This document shows positions 34,669 through 43,732 of a stretch of DNA of 64,000 bases, piece after piece. Numbering within the stretch: position 1 is the first letter of the stretch; each line of letters starts with the position of its first letter. The position numbers and the translations under genes were made by a program. The DNA comes from Paenibacillus sp. G2S3 (lineage in GTDB: Bacteria > Bacillota > Bacilli > Paenibacillales > Paenibacillaceae): contig NZ_CP126095.1 in assembly GCF_030123105.1 (NCBI RefSeq), positions 6,386,001 to 6,450,000 on the forward strand, written 5' to 3'. The notes below the pieces were generated by a model. That model was not told the origin of the DNA. It made no database searches and saw only the letters and a program-made list of their open reading frames with translations.

Positions 34669-34763
34669 AGCTAATCTTAACTCTTAATCTTCTTCCTCAG
34701 GGATGAGACCGGATATGGAAAGTGATACTATATAGATACAACAGTAATGAGGAGATGACCATT

Positions 34764-35996
34764 GTGAAAAAAGAGGTTATAGAACGGTTTATTTCGTATG
34801 CCCAAATGGATACCCAATCGAACGAGGATAATGAGACTTGTCCTTCCACTCCGGGGCAAATGGTGCTGGCCCACAAGCTGGTCGAAGAGCTCAAGGAAAT
34901 CGGCATGGATGAAGTGCAGGTGGACGAGCATGGGTATGTCATGGCTACGCTCCCAGCCAATACGGAGAAGAATGTTCCAACCATTGGTTTTTTGGCGCAT
35001 CTCGATACAGCAACTGATTTCACAGGAACTAATGTAAAGCCGCAAATCGTGGAGAACTACGATGGCAAAGATATTCTTTTGAACAAAGAACTAAATGTTG
35101 TATTGTCCACAACGAGCTTTCCAGAGCTGGCAGAATATAAGGGTCATACATTAATTACAACCGATGGTACCACCCTGCTTGGCGCAGACAATAAAGCCGG
35201 TATTGCCGAGATTATGACAGCTATGAATTACCTTCTTCAGCATCCTGAAATCAAGCATGGCAAAATTAGAGTCGCCTTCACACCGGACGAAGAAATTGGC
35301 CGCGGCCCTCATAAATTTGACGTAGCTGCTTTTAATGCTTCCTATGCTTACACTGTGGACGGTGGCCCTCTCGGAGAACTAGAGTACGAAAGCTTTAATG
35401 CTGCTTCTGCCAAAATCTCAGTTTACGGCGTCAATGTTCACCCTGGTACCGCAAAGGGAAAAATGATCCATTCCGCAAAAATCGCAATGGCGCTCCATCT
35501 TAGACTCCCTTCTGAGGAAGCTCCAGAATTCACAGACGGTTATGATGGCTTCTACCACCTAAGCTCCATAGAAGGCACTCCGGAGTTCAGCAAGCTCCAA
35601 TATATTATCCGTGACTTCGACCGTGAGAAATTCGAGGCACGTAAAGCCTATATTTCTGCCATCGTAGATGAATTCAAGAGCATCCATGGTGAAGAGAACA
35701 TCGTGCTTGAAATGAAAGACCAATATTACAACATGCGCGAAAAAATCGAACCGGTGCGCCATATCGTTGATATTGCCCATGAGGCGATGGAAAACCTGAA
35801 CATCACACCGATCATCCGCCCGATTCGCGGAGGAACAGACGGTTCGCAGCTCTCCTATATGGGCTTGCCGACACCTAATATATTCACCGGGGGCGAAAAT
35901 TTCCACGGCAAATTCGAATATGCCTCTGCTGACAACATGGAAAAAGCGGTAAACGTTATCGTCGAGATTGCCAAGCTGTTCGAACAAAAAGCCTAA
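34764..35996 (+). CDS. pepT: Peptidase T (tripeptidase)
   Basis: A 410-residue dizinc aminotripeptidase of the M20B family. Metal-ligand regions are visible: [11 protein letters not shown] (His, catalytic Asp), [10 protein letters not shown] (bridging Asp), TPDEEIG (catalytic and ligand Glu), [10 protein letters not shown] (Asp) and [10 protein letters not shown] (His). It removes the N-terminal residue of tripeptides in the cytoplasm. The start is a GTG at 34764, nine bases after GAGGAG; an in-frame ATG at 34755 abuts that site. The resulting length equals that usual for PepT. Confidence 0.95.
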   Translation: MKKEVIERFISYAQMDTQSNEDNETCPSTPGQMVLAHKLVEELKEIGMDEVQVDEHGYVMATLPANTEKNVPTIGFLAHLDTATDFTGTNVKPQIVENYDGKDILLNKELNVVLSTTSFPELAEYKGHTLITTDGTTLLGADNKAGIAEIMTAMNYLLQHPEIKHGKIRVAFTPDEEIGRGPHKFDVAAFNASYAYTVDGGPLGELEYESFNAASAKISVYGVNVHPGTAKGKMIHSAKIAMALHLRLPSEEAPEFTDGYDGFYHLSSIEGTPEFSKLQYIIRDFDREKFEARKAYISAIVDEFKSIHGEENIVLEMKDQYYNMREKIEPVRHIVDIAHEAMENLNITPIIRPIRGGTDGSQLSYMGLPTPNIFTGGENFHGKFEYASADNMEKAVNVIVEIAKLFEQKA

Positions 35997-36024
35997 ATCG
36001 TAATTCACATCACTCCATATTGAA

Positions 36025-36069
36025 CAAAAAAATCCCTGAAAAGGTCGATCCAGACCTTTCAGGGATTAT
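36025..36069. terminator. Bidirectional terminator, pepT/hxlR
   Basis: AATCCCTGAAA-GGTC pairs with GACCTTTCAGGGATT, with A-run on the left and ATT on the right. The stronger T-run is on the minus strand, after hxlR. Confidence 0.85.
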
Positions 36070-36092
36070 TAACGTCCAAAGTCTATTCGATA

Positions 36093-36470
36093 TTAGCGTC
36101 TTTCTTCCGGCGGCGTGTCTTTCCAGATCACGTTTTCTCCGTAATTCTTACCCCAATCATACATCAATCGAAGGACGGGAAGCAGACTCTGTCCATATGA
36201 AGTCAGGGAATACTCAACTTTTGGAGGAACCTCGGCATACACTTTCCGAAGAACCAACTGATCTTCTTCAAGCTCGCGAAGCTGATTGGTCAACATTTTT
36301 TGCGTGATATGAGGAATTAACTTCTTTAGCTCGCTGAACCGCTTCGTTCCTTCAAGCCCAAGATGCCACAGGATAATCAGCTTCCATTTGCCTCCAATCA
36401 CCGCAAGCGTCAATTCCTTCTCGCAGTTAATTTCCTTTAAATTGATGCGATCTTTAATCTCGGTTGCCAT
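36093..36470 (-). CDS. hxlR: HxlR-family transcriptional regulator
   Basis: A 125-residue winged-helix regulator: [20 protein letters not shown] at residues 16-35, then [20 protein letters not shown] and the wing [13 protein letters not shown]. HxlR of B. subtilis activates hxlAB in response to formaldehyde. The cysteine at position 16 is the conserved one used for sensing in this family. It lies just downstream of hxlAB on the same strand, separated by a terminator, whereas in B. subtilis it is divergent. GGAGAGGAGG lies upstream of its ATG. Confidence 0.87.
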   Translation of the reverse strand: MATEIKDRINLKEINCEKELTLAVIGGKWKLIILWHLGLEGTKRFSELKKLIPHITQKMLTNQLRELEEDQLVLRKVYAEVPPKVEYSLTSYGQSLLPVLRLMYDWGKNYGENVIWKDTPPEERR

Positions 36471-36508
36471 ACCTAAAGCGCCTCCTCTCTCCTGTTATCA
36501 TACTAACA

Positions 36509-36548
36509 CAAAAACGAATAACCTCCTTACTAGGAAGGCATTCGTTTC
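36509..36548 (-). terminator. Terminator of hxlAB
   Basis: On the minus strand AAACGAATGCCTTCC pairs with GGAGGTTATTCGTTT, followed by TTTG. It separates hxlAB from hxlR. Confidence 0.8.
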
Positions 36549-36555
36549 TGAACTC

Positions 36556-37113
36556 TCACTCTAAATTAGCATGCTTGCCGAACATCTGCTTAGTGGTCTG
36601 CCCCGTCTTCTCCATCATCCGCAGAATCACCGCATCGTAAAAGACTAACATCGTCTGTTCGAATAAAGAAGCCATCGGTTGAATCGTGCTGTAGCTTCCG
36701 CTCGCTTGATCTTTTGTAGACCCCGGCAGCTTCACTACATAGCTCGCTAAACGTCCGACATTCGAGTCCGGCGCAATCGTAACGGCAATAACCTCTGCAC
36801 CCACTCCCTTGGCCTTCTCTGCCATAGAGATCAGCCCCTTCGTCTCTCCTGAACCGGAACCGAGCACAAGCACATCACCAGGCTCAATACCCGGGGTTAC
36901 CGTTTCTCCCACGACGTACACTTCTTTACCGACATGCATGAGTCGCATGGCAAAAGCTCGTCCCATTAATCCTGATCTACCAGCCCCGGCCACAAATACC
37001 TTATTCGACTGAAGAAGCAGTTCAGCCATTCGTTCAGCCTCTTGATGATCAAGCTGAGAAATGGAGCGCTGAAGCTCCTCTATAATTTGCTGCGCATATT
37101 TCAATGTGTCCAT
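36556..37113 (-). CDS. hxlB: 6-phospho-3-hexuloisomerase
   Basis: A 185-residue SIS-domain isomerase that converts D-arabino-3-hexulose 6-phosphate to fructose 6-phosphate, the second step of the ribulose monophosphate pathway. Visible are VFVAGAGRSGLMGRAFAMRL (39-58) and LVLGSGSGETKG (83-94), the two phosphosugar-binding loops. Length equals that of B. subtilis HxlB. It starts seven bases after hxlA and ends a two-gene operon. Confidence 0.93.
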   Translation of the reverse strand: MDTLKYAQQIIEELQRSISQLDHQEAERMAELLLQSNKVFVAGAGRSGLMGRAFAMRLMHVGKEVYVVGETVTPGIEPGDVLVLGSGSGETKGLISMAEKAKGVGAEVIAVTIAPDSNVGRLASYVVKLPGSTKDQASGSYSTIQPMASLFEQTMLVFYDAVILRMMEKTGQTTKQMFGKHANLE

Positions 37114-37120
37114 TGTAATC

Positions 37121-37753
37121 TTAAGCCTGGTTAACTAGACGTTTCATTTCTGCCGCTGCAGCCTTTTGATCAGCCTCACCCGTAATGCCTCCACCAACGA
37201 TAACAAGATCAGGATTCGCTGCAATAACTTCCGGAAGCGTACTTAGCTTAATACCCCCAGCGATAGCGGTTTTAGCCTGTTTAACCACACTCTTAATTGC
37301 ATTCAAATCCGCAAAAGAATTTTTCCCTTCCGCCTGATGGTCATATCCAGAGTGTACGCAGACATAGTCTACGCCAAGTGCGTCTACTTCAGCCGCTCTT
37401 GACTTAATATCTTTTACATTGATCAGGTCAACCAGAATCTCTCTATTCGTCTTCTTAGCTTCCTCCACCGCACCTCGAATGGTAGCATCATCAGATACAC
37501 CAAGCACAGTAACGATATCAGCACCAGCTTCTGCCGCCTTCATCACTTCATATCCACCAGCATCCATGATTTTCAAATCAGCCAATACTGTCAAAGCAGG
37601 AAATGCTTCCTTTATTGCTTTCACCGCATGCAAGCCTTCATTAATAACGATAGGTGTTCCAATTTCAACGATATCTATATATTCAGCAACCTCTGAGACA
37701 ATCGCTTTCGCTCCCGCAATATCCACTAGATCCAGCGCTAATTGTAATTTCAT
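37121..37753 (-). CDS. hxlA: 3-hexulose-6-phosphate synthase
   Basis: A 210-residue (beta/alpha)8 aldolase of the orotidine-phosphate decarboxylase superfamily. It condenses formaldehyde with ribulose 5-phosphate, fixing and detoxifying formaldehyde. Motifs are LQLALDLV at the N-terminus, the metal-binding DLKIMDAG, DLINVKD, and the phosphate loop AIAGGIKL with VGGGIT. The start is the ATG at 37753, eleven bases after GAGGAG; a GTG at 37765 is too close to that site. First gene of hxlAB, likely under HxlR. Confidence 0.94.
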   Translation of the reverse strand: MKLQLALDLVDIAGAKAIVSEVAEYIDIVEIGTPIVINEGLHAVKAIKEAFPALTVLADLKIMDAGGYEVMKAAEAGADIVTVLGVSDDATIRGAVEEAKKTNREILVDLINVKDIKSRAAEVDALGVDYVCVHSGYDHQAEGKNSFADLNAIKSVVKQAKTAIAGGIKLSTLPEVIAANPDLVIVGGGITGEADQKAAAAEMKRLVNQA

Positions 37754-38017
37754 ATTTATTTGCACTCCTCGTTAATATATTTTAGTAAGTCATGTACAAA
37801 TTGTAGATCCTTACATCCCTTAGGGGAAGTAGGCACTTTATTGTGATGTAGTTACCTGGAGGATACTAATGTGCCCTTACTGGCTTTAACTTTGCAGCAA
37901 TTAATAACGTGATGTCATATTTTTTGTAAAAGTACTGCATTTTCATGAAAGCTGTGCTAACATTACAGTTTGTTTATGGAATAATAGGAAATTTATCATA
38001 ATGTAAGAAGGTGTATA

Positions 38018-39409
38018 ATGAAGCACAATAATCACCAGCAATTCAACCTGGTCAAACTAACTTGGCCGATATTCCTGGAACTGTTCCTATTTATGCTCAT
38101 GGGCAGTGTGGATACTTTTATGATTAGCTCCGTATCGGACGATGCCGTATCGGGTGTTGGCGCAGCGAATCAGATTATCGCGATGGCTATTTTAGTTCTC
38201 AGTGTCATTGGTAACGGCGCAGCGATTGTGGTCTCCCAATATCTCGGTTCCAAAAAACCTCTGGAAGCCGCTCAAGTGACCGGCAATGCCATTACCCTAA
38301 ACCTGTTAGTAGGAATTCTCCTAAGTACACTTTTGCTGATATTCGGAGGGACTCTACTAACTGCCCTGAATGTAAAAGGGGATATTCTCGTTTATGCTAA
38401 ATCCTATATACATATTGTCGGGGGCGGTATTTTTCTCCAAGCATTAATCAATGCTCTGGCGACCACAATCCGTACGCACGGTTTCACTAAACAGACGATG
38501 GTCGTATCCTTGCTGATGAACATCATTCACGTGGTGGGTAACTACTTACTCATCTATGGTCATTTTGGACTTCCAGCGTTAGGTGTCGAAGGTGCAGCTA
38601 TCTCAACGGTTGTCAGTCGTTTTATCTGTCTTATTATTTTCTTCTTACTGCTCTACAGAGTGATGGAGGTACGGGTGAAGTTAACCTACTACATTCATCT
38701 TTCCAAAAAATATGTGCAGCAAATTCTCAAAATCGGCATCCCTTCAGCGTTTGAATCGATTATTTATCAATCTTGTCAGCTCGTATTCACGCTGTATATT
38801 ACCTATCTGGGCGCCGAGGCTATGGCCACTCGTCAATACGCGCTCAACATTTCCAATTATATTTATTTATTCAGTGTAGCTGTCTCCATGGGAACCTCCA
38901 TAATCGTAGGTCATCTAGTGGGAGCTAGACGCCCCGGGGAGGCCTATAAGCGTGTATTCTCCAGTGTGAAGTGGGCACTTCTGGTCACAGTAATAATAGA
39001 TGCTCTGGTGATTGTCTTCCGAGTACCGCTATTCGGTCTCTTCACAGACAACCAGAACATTATTATGATGGGGGCTCAGGTTATACTGCTTAGTTTCTTC
39101 CTAGAGACCGGGCGCACAACCAATTTGGTCATTATTAACTCACTACGCGCCTCGGGCGATGCGAAGTTTCCAGTATATATGGGACTGATCTCCATGGTCT
39201 GCATGAGCTTACCCCTTGGCTATTTCCTAGTGTTCCAGCTTAATCTAGGGTTAGCCGGGGTGTGGATTGCCACTGCGGCTGATGAGTGGACAAGAGCTGT
39301 CATTATGTATTTCCGCTGGAAGAGTCGGGCTTGGGAGAAACATGGACTTATTCAGCACGATGATGCAGAACACATCACGCCTTCCACTACCCCTGCAGCT
39401 GTAAATTAA
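38018..39409 (+). CDS. MATE-family efflux transporter
   Basis: A 463-residue, 12-helix cation-coupled multidrug exporter formed by two MatE repeats. Typical parts are WPIFLELFLFMLMGSVDTFM in helix 1 and GAAISTVVSR in the first half. Length is normal. AGAAGG stands upstream of the ATG. It is divergent from hxlAB and stands alone before a terminator. Substrate not predictable. Confidence 0.88.
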   Translation: MKHNNHQQFNLVKLTWPIFLELFLFMLMGSVDTFMISSVSDDAVSGVGAANQIIAMAILVLSVIGNGAAIVVSQYLGSKKPLEAAQVTGNAITLNLLVGILLSTLLLIFGGTLLTALNVKGDILVYAKSYIHIVGGGIFLQALINALATTIRTHGFTKQTMVVSLLMNIIHVVGNYLLIYGHFGLPALGVEGAAISTVVSRFICLIIFFLLLYRVMEVRVKLTYYIHLSKKYVQQILKIGIPSAFESIIYQSCQLVFTLYITYLGAEAMATRQYALNISNYIYLFSVAVSMGTSIIVGHLVGARRPGEAYKRVFSSVKWALLVTVIIDALVIVFRVPLFGLFTDNQNIIMMGAQVILLSFFLETGRTTNLVIINSLRASGDAKFPVYMGLISMVCMSLPLGYFLVFQLNLGLAGVWIATAADEWTRAVIMYFRWKSRAWEKHGLIQHDDAEHITPSTTPAAVN

Positions 39410-39420
39410 CGAATTCATTT

Positions 39421-39467
39421 AGGTGGTTCTTTAAGGTCACACCAGATCTTATGGGTCCACCTTTTTT
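39421..39467 (+). terminator. Terminator of the MATE gene
   Basis: AGGTGG pairs with CCACCT, followed by six T. The long loop holds further partial pairing. Confidence 0.75.
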
Positions 39468-39491
39468 ATTGCTTCATGATTACATAAATTT

Positions 39492-39521
39492 TAGAATGAA
39501 TGAAGCATTCTACGTTACAAT
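39492..39521 (+). promoter_or_regulatory. Palindrome and -10 before the GAF kinase gene
   Basis: TAGAATG (39492-39498) and CATTCTA (39506-39512) are a perfect inverted repeat with a 7-base spacer. TACAAT (39516-39521) follows at once. The palindrome covers the -35 zone, where a NarL-type regulator could act; autoregulation is inferred. Confidence 0.45.
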
Positions 39522-39556
39522 AGATAGAACCTAATTAATCTAAAGGGGAGAACCTC

Positions 39557-41233
39557 ATGCCGGAAGAAACCGGGATCCACGAGTTATTGACGCTCAAGAC
39601 GATTGCGGAGACCTTAAACAGTTCCAATGAGCTCAAACCGATGCTCGATACAGTTATGGGCAAGCTGTTAGATCTAACAGGAAATACGGCAGGCTGGATC
39701 TTCCTGAGTGAAGAGAATATGGAGTATGAATTCGCCGCAGATCGAGGTTTGCCGCCAGCGCTGCAACGGGATAATAAACAGCCGATGCAGTATGGAAGCT
39801 GTTGGTGTTTAGACCGCCTATGGGACGGACGGCTAGAGCATGCTGTTAACATTCTAAACTGCAAGCGTCTAAGTAATGCCAGGCAATATAAATGGGGCGA
39901 TACGTTGGGGATCACCCACCACGCCACTATCCCACTGTATTCAGGCGAACGCTACTTAGGGCTTATGAATGTAGCTGCACCAGGCAAAGCACATTACCCC
40001 GACAGTGAGCTGGCTCTACTACAATCCGTGGCCCTGCAAATTGGCAGTGCCATTGAACGCATGCAGTTATATAGCACCGAGCAGCGCCGTGCCAATCTGT
40101 ATTCCAAATTAGGGGAATTCAGCGCTGCTTTGAATTTAACGGCTAGTGAATGCATCTCCCCAAGCATTCTGGTGGAGAAAACCACCGCCCTGATTGGCCA
40201 ATATTTCGATTGGCCATTTGCAGCGATCATTGGACAACATGAGGGGAAATTCGAAGTACATGCAGCCGCTTATGCAGCTAATATAACACCTGAATTGGCT
40301 CCTTTTGAGCTCTCGGATACCTTTAAGAATCGTCTAAGGGATATTGCGAAAGGACACCGCTTCGCAACATTAACCTCTGACGAAGAACAGGAAATAACGA
40401 ACTCATGCTGTTCCGAACAGCCTATTACAGAGCGAGTTGTAATGCTTGCCGTCCCCTTTCGGCAGATTACTGCACAAGGCTCAGCCATTCTGCTTATCAC
40501 CTCGCCTAAAGCACTGGCCTCCGCAAACGCAGACGGAGAAGTACTCGAAGCGATTGCCGAGCATATTTCAGCCACACTGGAAAGTGTACAGCTCGGAGAG
40601 AAACGACGGGAAATCGCGCGTCTGGACGAGCGGAATCGACTGGCCCGTGACCTGCACGACTCGGTGAACCAGATTCTATTCTCCCTCTCGATGACGGCTA
40701 AAGGTGTGGAAAGCATGCTGAAGCAAGAGAACACCTCTCATCCGGCTGCTGAGGCGGTCCGCGATATTCAAGAGCTCTCTCAATCTGCACTCAAAGAAAT
40801 GCGCGCTTTAATCATGCAGCTTCGTCCTGCAGGACTGGAAGCCGGGTTATTGACCGCACTGCAGACTCACGGTCAGCAACTAGGACTGCTGATACAGACT
40901 CAACGCAGCGGCGTTCTTGAACTTCCTCGCAATGTAGAAGAAGGGCTTCTGCGCATTGGTCAAGAAGCGCTCAACAATGTACGCAAGCACTCCGGAGCTT
41001 CTAAAGCTGAAGTTTCTCTGCATTTAAATGCTACCGAGGCGATACTGAGCATTGCCGATCAGGGCAAAGGCGGTGCCAAACGGCGCTGTAACACAGACAC
41101 CAATGAATCGCTCGGCCTGCATATTATGAAGGAAAGAGCCGAGGCGCTCTATGGCCGTATTCAGATCCACAGCGAGGAGCATCAAGGCACAACGGTTGAG
41201 GTAACCATCCCTTTACCCCTCCAATCCACATGA
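39557..41233 (+). CDS. GAF-domain sensor histidine kinase, YhcY/AirS-like
   Basis: A 558-residue cytoplasmic kinase with no membrane helix: GAF 1 (about 10-168), GAF 2 (about 195-345), HisKA_3 with His367 in LARDLHDSVNQ, and a HATPase_c end (about 455-553). HisKA_3 kinases pair with NarL-type regulators, and one follows 16 bases later. GAF 1 contains Cys82 and Cys84 (GSCWC) and Cys102, in the region where AirS of S. aureus holds a redox-active iron-sulfur cluster, so an oxygen or redox signal is plausible. The ATG has AAAGGGGAG upstream. Confidence 0.87.
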   Translation: MPEETGIHELLTLKTIAETLNSSNELKPMLDTVMGKLLDLTGNTAGWIFLSEENMEYEFAADRGLPPALQRDNKQPMQYGSCWCLDRLWDGRLEHAVNILNCKRLSNARQYKWGDTLGITHHATIPLYSGERYLGLMNVAAPGKAHYPDSELALLQSVALQIGSAIERMQLYSTEQRRANLYSKLGEFSAALNLTASECISPSILVEKTTALIGQYFDWPFAAIIGQHEGKFEVHAAAYAANITPELAPFELSDTFKNRLRDIAKGHRFATLTSDEEQEITNSCCSEQPITERVVMLAVPFRQITAQGSAILLITSPKALASANADGEVLEAIAEHISATLESVQLGEKRREIARLDERNRLARDLHDSVNQILFSLSMTAKGVESMLKQENTSHPAAEAVRDIQELSQSALKEMRALIMQLRPAGLEAGLLTALQTHGQQLGLLIQTQRSGVLELPRNVEEGLLRIGQEALNNVRKHSGASKAEVSLHLNATEAILSIADQGKGGAKRRCNTDTNESLGLHIMKERAEALYGRIQIHSEEHQGTTVEVTIPLPLQST

Positions 41234-41249
41234 AGTCGGGTGATCACAA

Positions 41250-41942
41250 ATGACAATAGGTTTATTACTGGTCGACGACCATGCAATGGTTCGACGAGGG
41301 CTACAAGTGTTTCTCTCGACACAACCGGACATTAAGGTTATCGGAGAAGCGTCGAACGGCCGCGAGGCGCTAGAGAGAACGGCTGAGCTCCAGCCGGATA
41401 TCATATTAATGGATTTGCATATGCCTGTTATGGACGGCATCGAGACAGCTAAACAGCTACGGATCTCCCATCCACAGGTCAAAATCATTGTGTTGACCTC
41501 CTTTTCGGATCAGGATCATGTACTTCCCGCTATCCGCGTAGGGATCAAAGGGTATTTACTAAAAGACATAGAACCAGAAGCGCTGGTAGTCGCCATCCGC
41601 AAGGTACACAGCGGTCAAGTCGAGCTGCATTCCGAAGCCGCCTGTCAACTGATGAGTCTCATGGCAGCTTCCACACCAGAGAAACTAGATGTTAGTAATT
41701 CAGATCTGAACAGCCTCAGTACAACACCATTTGCAATGACCGGGGCAGAGCTTCTTACTCCGCGTGAGCAGGAAGTATTAGACCTCATTGCGCTAGGCAT
41801 GAGCAACAAAGAGATCGCCAGTAAGCTGGTCATCACCGAGAAGACCGTTAAGACACATGTCAGCCATGTACTGGGAAAGCTGAACTTGTCGGACCGGACT
41901 CAAGCTGCCATTTTTGCATTGAAAAACGGTTACAACTCATAG
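41250..41942 (+). CDS. NarL/LuxR-family response regulator, YhcZ-like
   Basis: A 230-residue regulator. The receiver (1-120) has Asp-Asp near the start, phospho-acceptor in IILMDLHMP and Lys of LLKDIEPEA. The LuxR HTH (about 165-228) reads LTPREQEVLDLIALGMSNKE and ITEKTVKTHVSHVLGKL. It is second in the operon with the GAF kinase. A linker of about 40 residues separates the domains, slightly longer than usual. A palindrome at 39492 may be its binding site. Confidence 0.9.
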   Translation: MTIGLLLVDDHAMVRRGLQVFLSTQPDIKVIGEASNGREALERTAELQPDIILMDLHMPVMDGIETAKQLRISHPQVKIIVLTSFSDQDHVLPAIRVGIKGYLLKDIEPEALVVAIRKVHSGQVELHSEAACQLMSLMAASTPEKLDVSNSDLNSLSTTPFAMTGAELLTPREQEVLDLIALGMSNKEIASKLVITEKTVKTHVSHVLGKLNLSDRTQAAIFALKNGYNS

Positions 41943-41971
41943 CCCCAAAGCTCATCTACAACTTTAGTCTT

Positions 41972-42003
41972 AGACGCTCAGCACAATGGCTGAGCGTTTT
42001 TAT
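41972..42003 (+). terminator. Terminator of the GAF kinase operon
   Basis: ACGCTCAGC pairs with GCTGAGCGT, followed by TTTTATT. Confidence 0.85.
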
Positions 42004-42093
42004 TATGCAGGTTCATTCCATGTGCTGACGTTAACAAATGTCGATTCAGCTATCATTGGTTTATAGCAATCGACCTTATAGGAGTGGATACAG

Positions 42094-42657
42094 ATGAAAG
42101 TCATGATCCTGACAGGCAGCAATCGAAAAGAAGCGACCAGCACGAAGTTGGCAGAGCATGCCGCACATTTTATTAATCAGCAAGGCGAACAAGTTTCCCT
42201 GTTTAATCTCCATAAACGCCCGCTGCCCTTTTATTCACCAGATGAGTCTTACGCGGAGCATGAGCATCTAAGTGCCCTCCATCAAGAGATGCTAACTGCG
42301 AACGCAATCATCCTGATTACCCCGGAATACCACGGTTCCATGAGCGGCGTGATGAAAAATGCTCTCGACCATCTAGGCCAGACGCATTTCAACGGCAAAG
42401 TGGTATTGTCCGCTAGCTCAGCAGGTGGGGCTGTAGGTGTAAGCTCATTGCTTCAATTGCAGGCGGTTGTACGCAATCTACATGGGATTAATACGCCAGA
42501 CTGGATCTCTATCGGCGGGATGCAGCGCAAGCGGTTCGAGGTTGAATACGACGGGTACGAGGGCGGTCAAGAAATTGAAGATCGCGTTCGCCTAGTCTTA
42601 GAATCGTTCCTAAATTTAGCTCGCAAAATCAATAGCCCGGTAGGTGCCGCTCTATGA
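42094..42657 (+). CDS. NAD(P)H-dependent FMN reductase
   Basis: A 187-residue flavodoxin-fold oxidoreductase (FMN_red family, azo- or chromate-reductase type). The FMN phosphate loop is GSNRKEATSTK (residues 8-18), and TPEYHGSMSGVMKNALDHL (76-94) is the family's second signature. It reduces flavin, azo dyes, quinones or chromate. AGGAG lies upstream of the ATG. Its stop overlaps the next gene's ATG by four bases, so it is co-expressed with a VOC protein. Confidence 0.87.
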   Translation: MKVMILTGSNRKEATSTKLAEHAAHFINQQGEQVSLFNLHKRPLPFYSPDESYAEHEHLSALHQEMLTANAIILITPEYHGSMSGVMKNALDHLGQTHFNGKVVLSASSAGGAVGVSSLLQLQAVVRNLHGINTPDWISIGGMQRKRFEVEYDGYEGGQEIEDRVRLVLESFLNLARKINSPVGAAL

Positions 42658-43070
42658 TCAAAGGACTGTTTGAAACCCATCTGAACGTGACTAACCTTGA
42701 ACAATCTGCTCATTTCTACGAACATGTTCTGGGACTACCCTTAGCCCATTCAGAGAATACTGAGGGCCGCAAGCGGCGCTTTTACTGGATTGGAGAAGAT
42801 CGTAATCAGGCCATGCTGGGAATTTGGGAGAAAGCACCCTCAGAGGTCGTGCGTCAGCATTTCGCTTTTCAAGTAACGCTTGAGGATTTGAAGCAGTCAG
42901 TATCCTATCTGAAGGCCAAAGGGATTGAAACCTCCAACTTTCAAGATGATGATAAGGGGCAATTGTATGTATTTGGCGGGATGCCAGCCGTATCGGTGTA
43001 TTTCAGTGATCCAGATGGTCATTCTTTAGAGTGTTTAGCCGTACTGCCTGACCCCCCAGACCTGAGCTAG
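42654..43070 (+). CDS. VOC-family (glyoxalase/dioxygenase fold) protein 1
   Basis: A 138-residue single-module vicinal-oxygen-chelate protein. The possible metal ligands are His9 (FETHLNV), a His in RQHFAFQV, and Glu in HSLECLAV near the end. The family includes glyoxalases, fosfomycin thiol-transferases and ring dioxygenases, so the activity cannot be named. It is coupled to the flavin reductase (ATGA overlap) and is a paralogue of the next gene; both start MIKGL-E-HL. Confidence 0.8.
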   Translation: MIKGLFETHLNVTNLEQSAHFYEHVLGLPLAHSENTEGRKRRFYWIGEDRNQAMLGIWEKAPSEVVRQHFAFQVTLEDLKQSVSYLKAKGIETSNFQDDDKGQLYVFGGMPAVSVYFSDPDGHSLECLAVLPDPPDLS

Positions 43071-43164
43071 GATTGGTACCCTGGAAATAATGGCAAATCA
43101 TACACGGAAGAACCTGGTAGTTATAAATAAAATTCAAGCTAAACCTGCACGAGGAGACGAGAAT

Positions 43165-43626
43165 ATGATAAAAGGACTATACGAAGCACATTTACCAGTA
43201 AATAATCTTGAGGTATCTATCGAATTTTATGAGAAATTGGGGTTAAAAATGGCTTGGCGGGATGAGGATACTGCATTCTTCTGGATTGAGGAGGGTCGGA
43301 GCTGGATTGGAATTTGGGAAGGCGAGGAAGTAGAAACTCCATACCATCCATCCTTGCGTCATCTCGCATTCCGCGTAACCTATGAAGATTTGAAGCAGTC
43401 CTTACAATGGCTGCAATCTATTGGAGTAGAGGCTGTCCCGTTCCGCAAACGAACTTCTGTCGAGCCTTTTATCCGCGCCTATCAAGGGAATGCCTCTGTG
43501 TACTTCAACGACCCTGACGGCAATAGCTTAGAATTCATGTGCCATGTAGAAGTTCCTGAACATTTAAAGCATCTCTCAGAGAATATCACCTTAACCGAGT
43601 GGGAGAAATTGCTCGACCATAAATAA
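43165..43626 (+). CDS. VOC-family protein 2, paralogue of the preceding gene
   Basis: A 153-residue vicinal-oxygen-chelate protein. Probable metal ligands are His9 (YEAHLPV), His in LRHLAFRV and Glu in NSLEFMCHVE. Both neighbouring VOC proteins share MIKGL, EDLKQS and VYF-DPDG, which suggests a tandem duplication. The ATG at 43165 has GAGGAGACGAG upstream; the frame extends 25 codons further without support. It follows VOC 1 by 94 bases, and the operon ends here. Substrate unknown. Confidence 0.78.
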   Translation: MIKGLYEAHLPVNNLEVSIEFYEKLGLKMAWRDEDTAFFWIEEGRSWIGIWEGEEVETPYHPSLRHLAFRVTYEDLKQSLQWLQSIGVEAVPFRKRTSVEPFIRAYQGNASVYFNDPDGNSLEFMCHVEVPEHLKHLSENITLTEWEKLLDHK

Positions 43627-43639
43627 AAAATACTCAAAC

Positions 43640-43675
43640 AAAAAAACAGCTGCCCACCATCAAGGGTCCAGCTGT
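43640..43675 (-). terminator. Terminator of the ydjO-like gene
   Basis: On the minus strand ACAGCTG pairs with CAGCTGT and seven T follow. An outer ATACTCAA/TTGAGTAT pairing may also serve the plus-strand operon. Confidence 0.7.
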
Positions 43676-43732
43676 TTGAGTATGTTAGCTGTTTCTATTT
43701 AACCATCTCTAGCATGGTTTTAGTAAAGGCTG

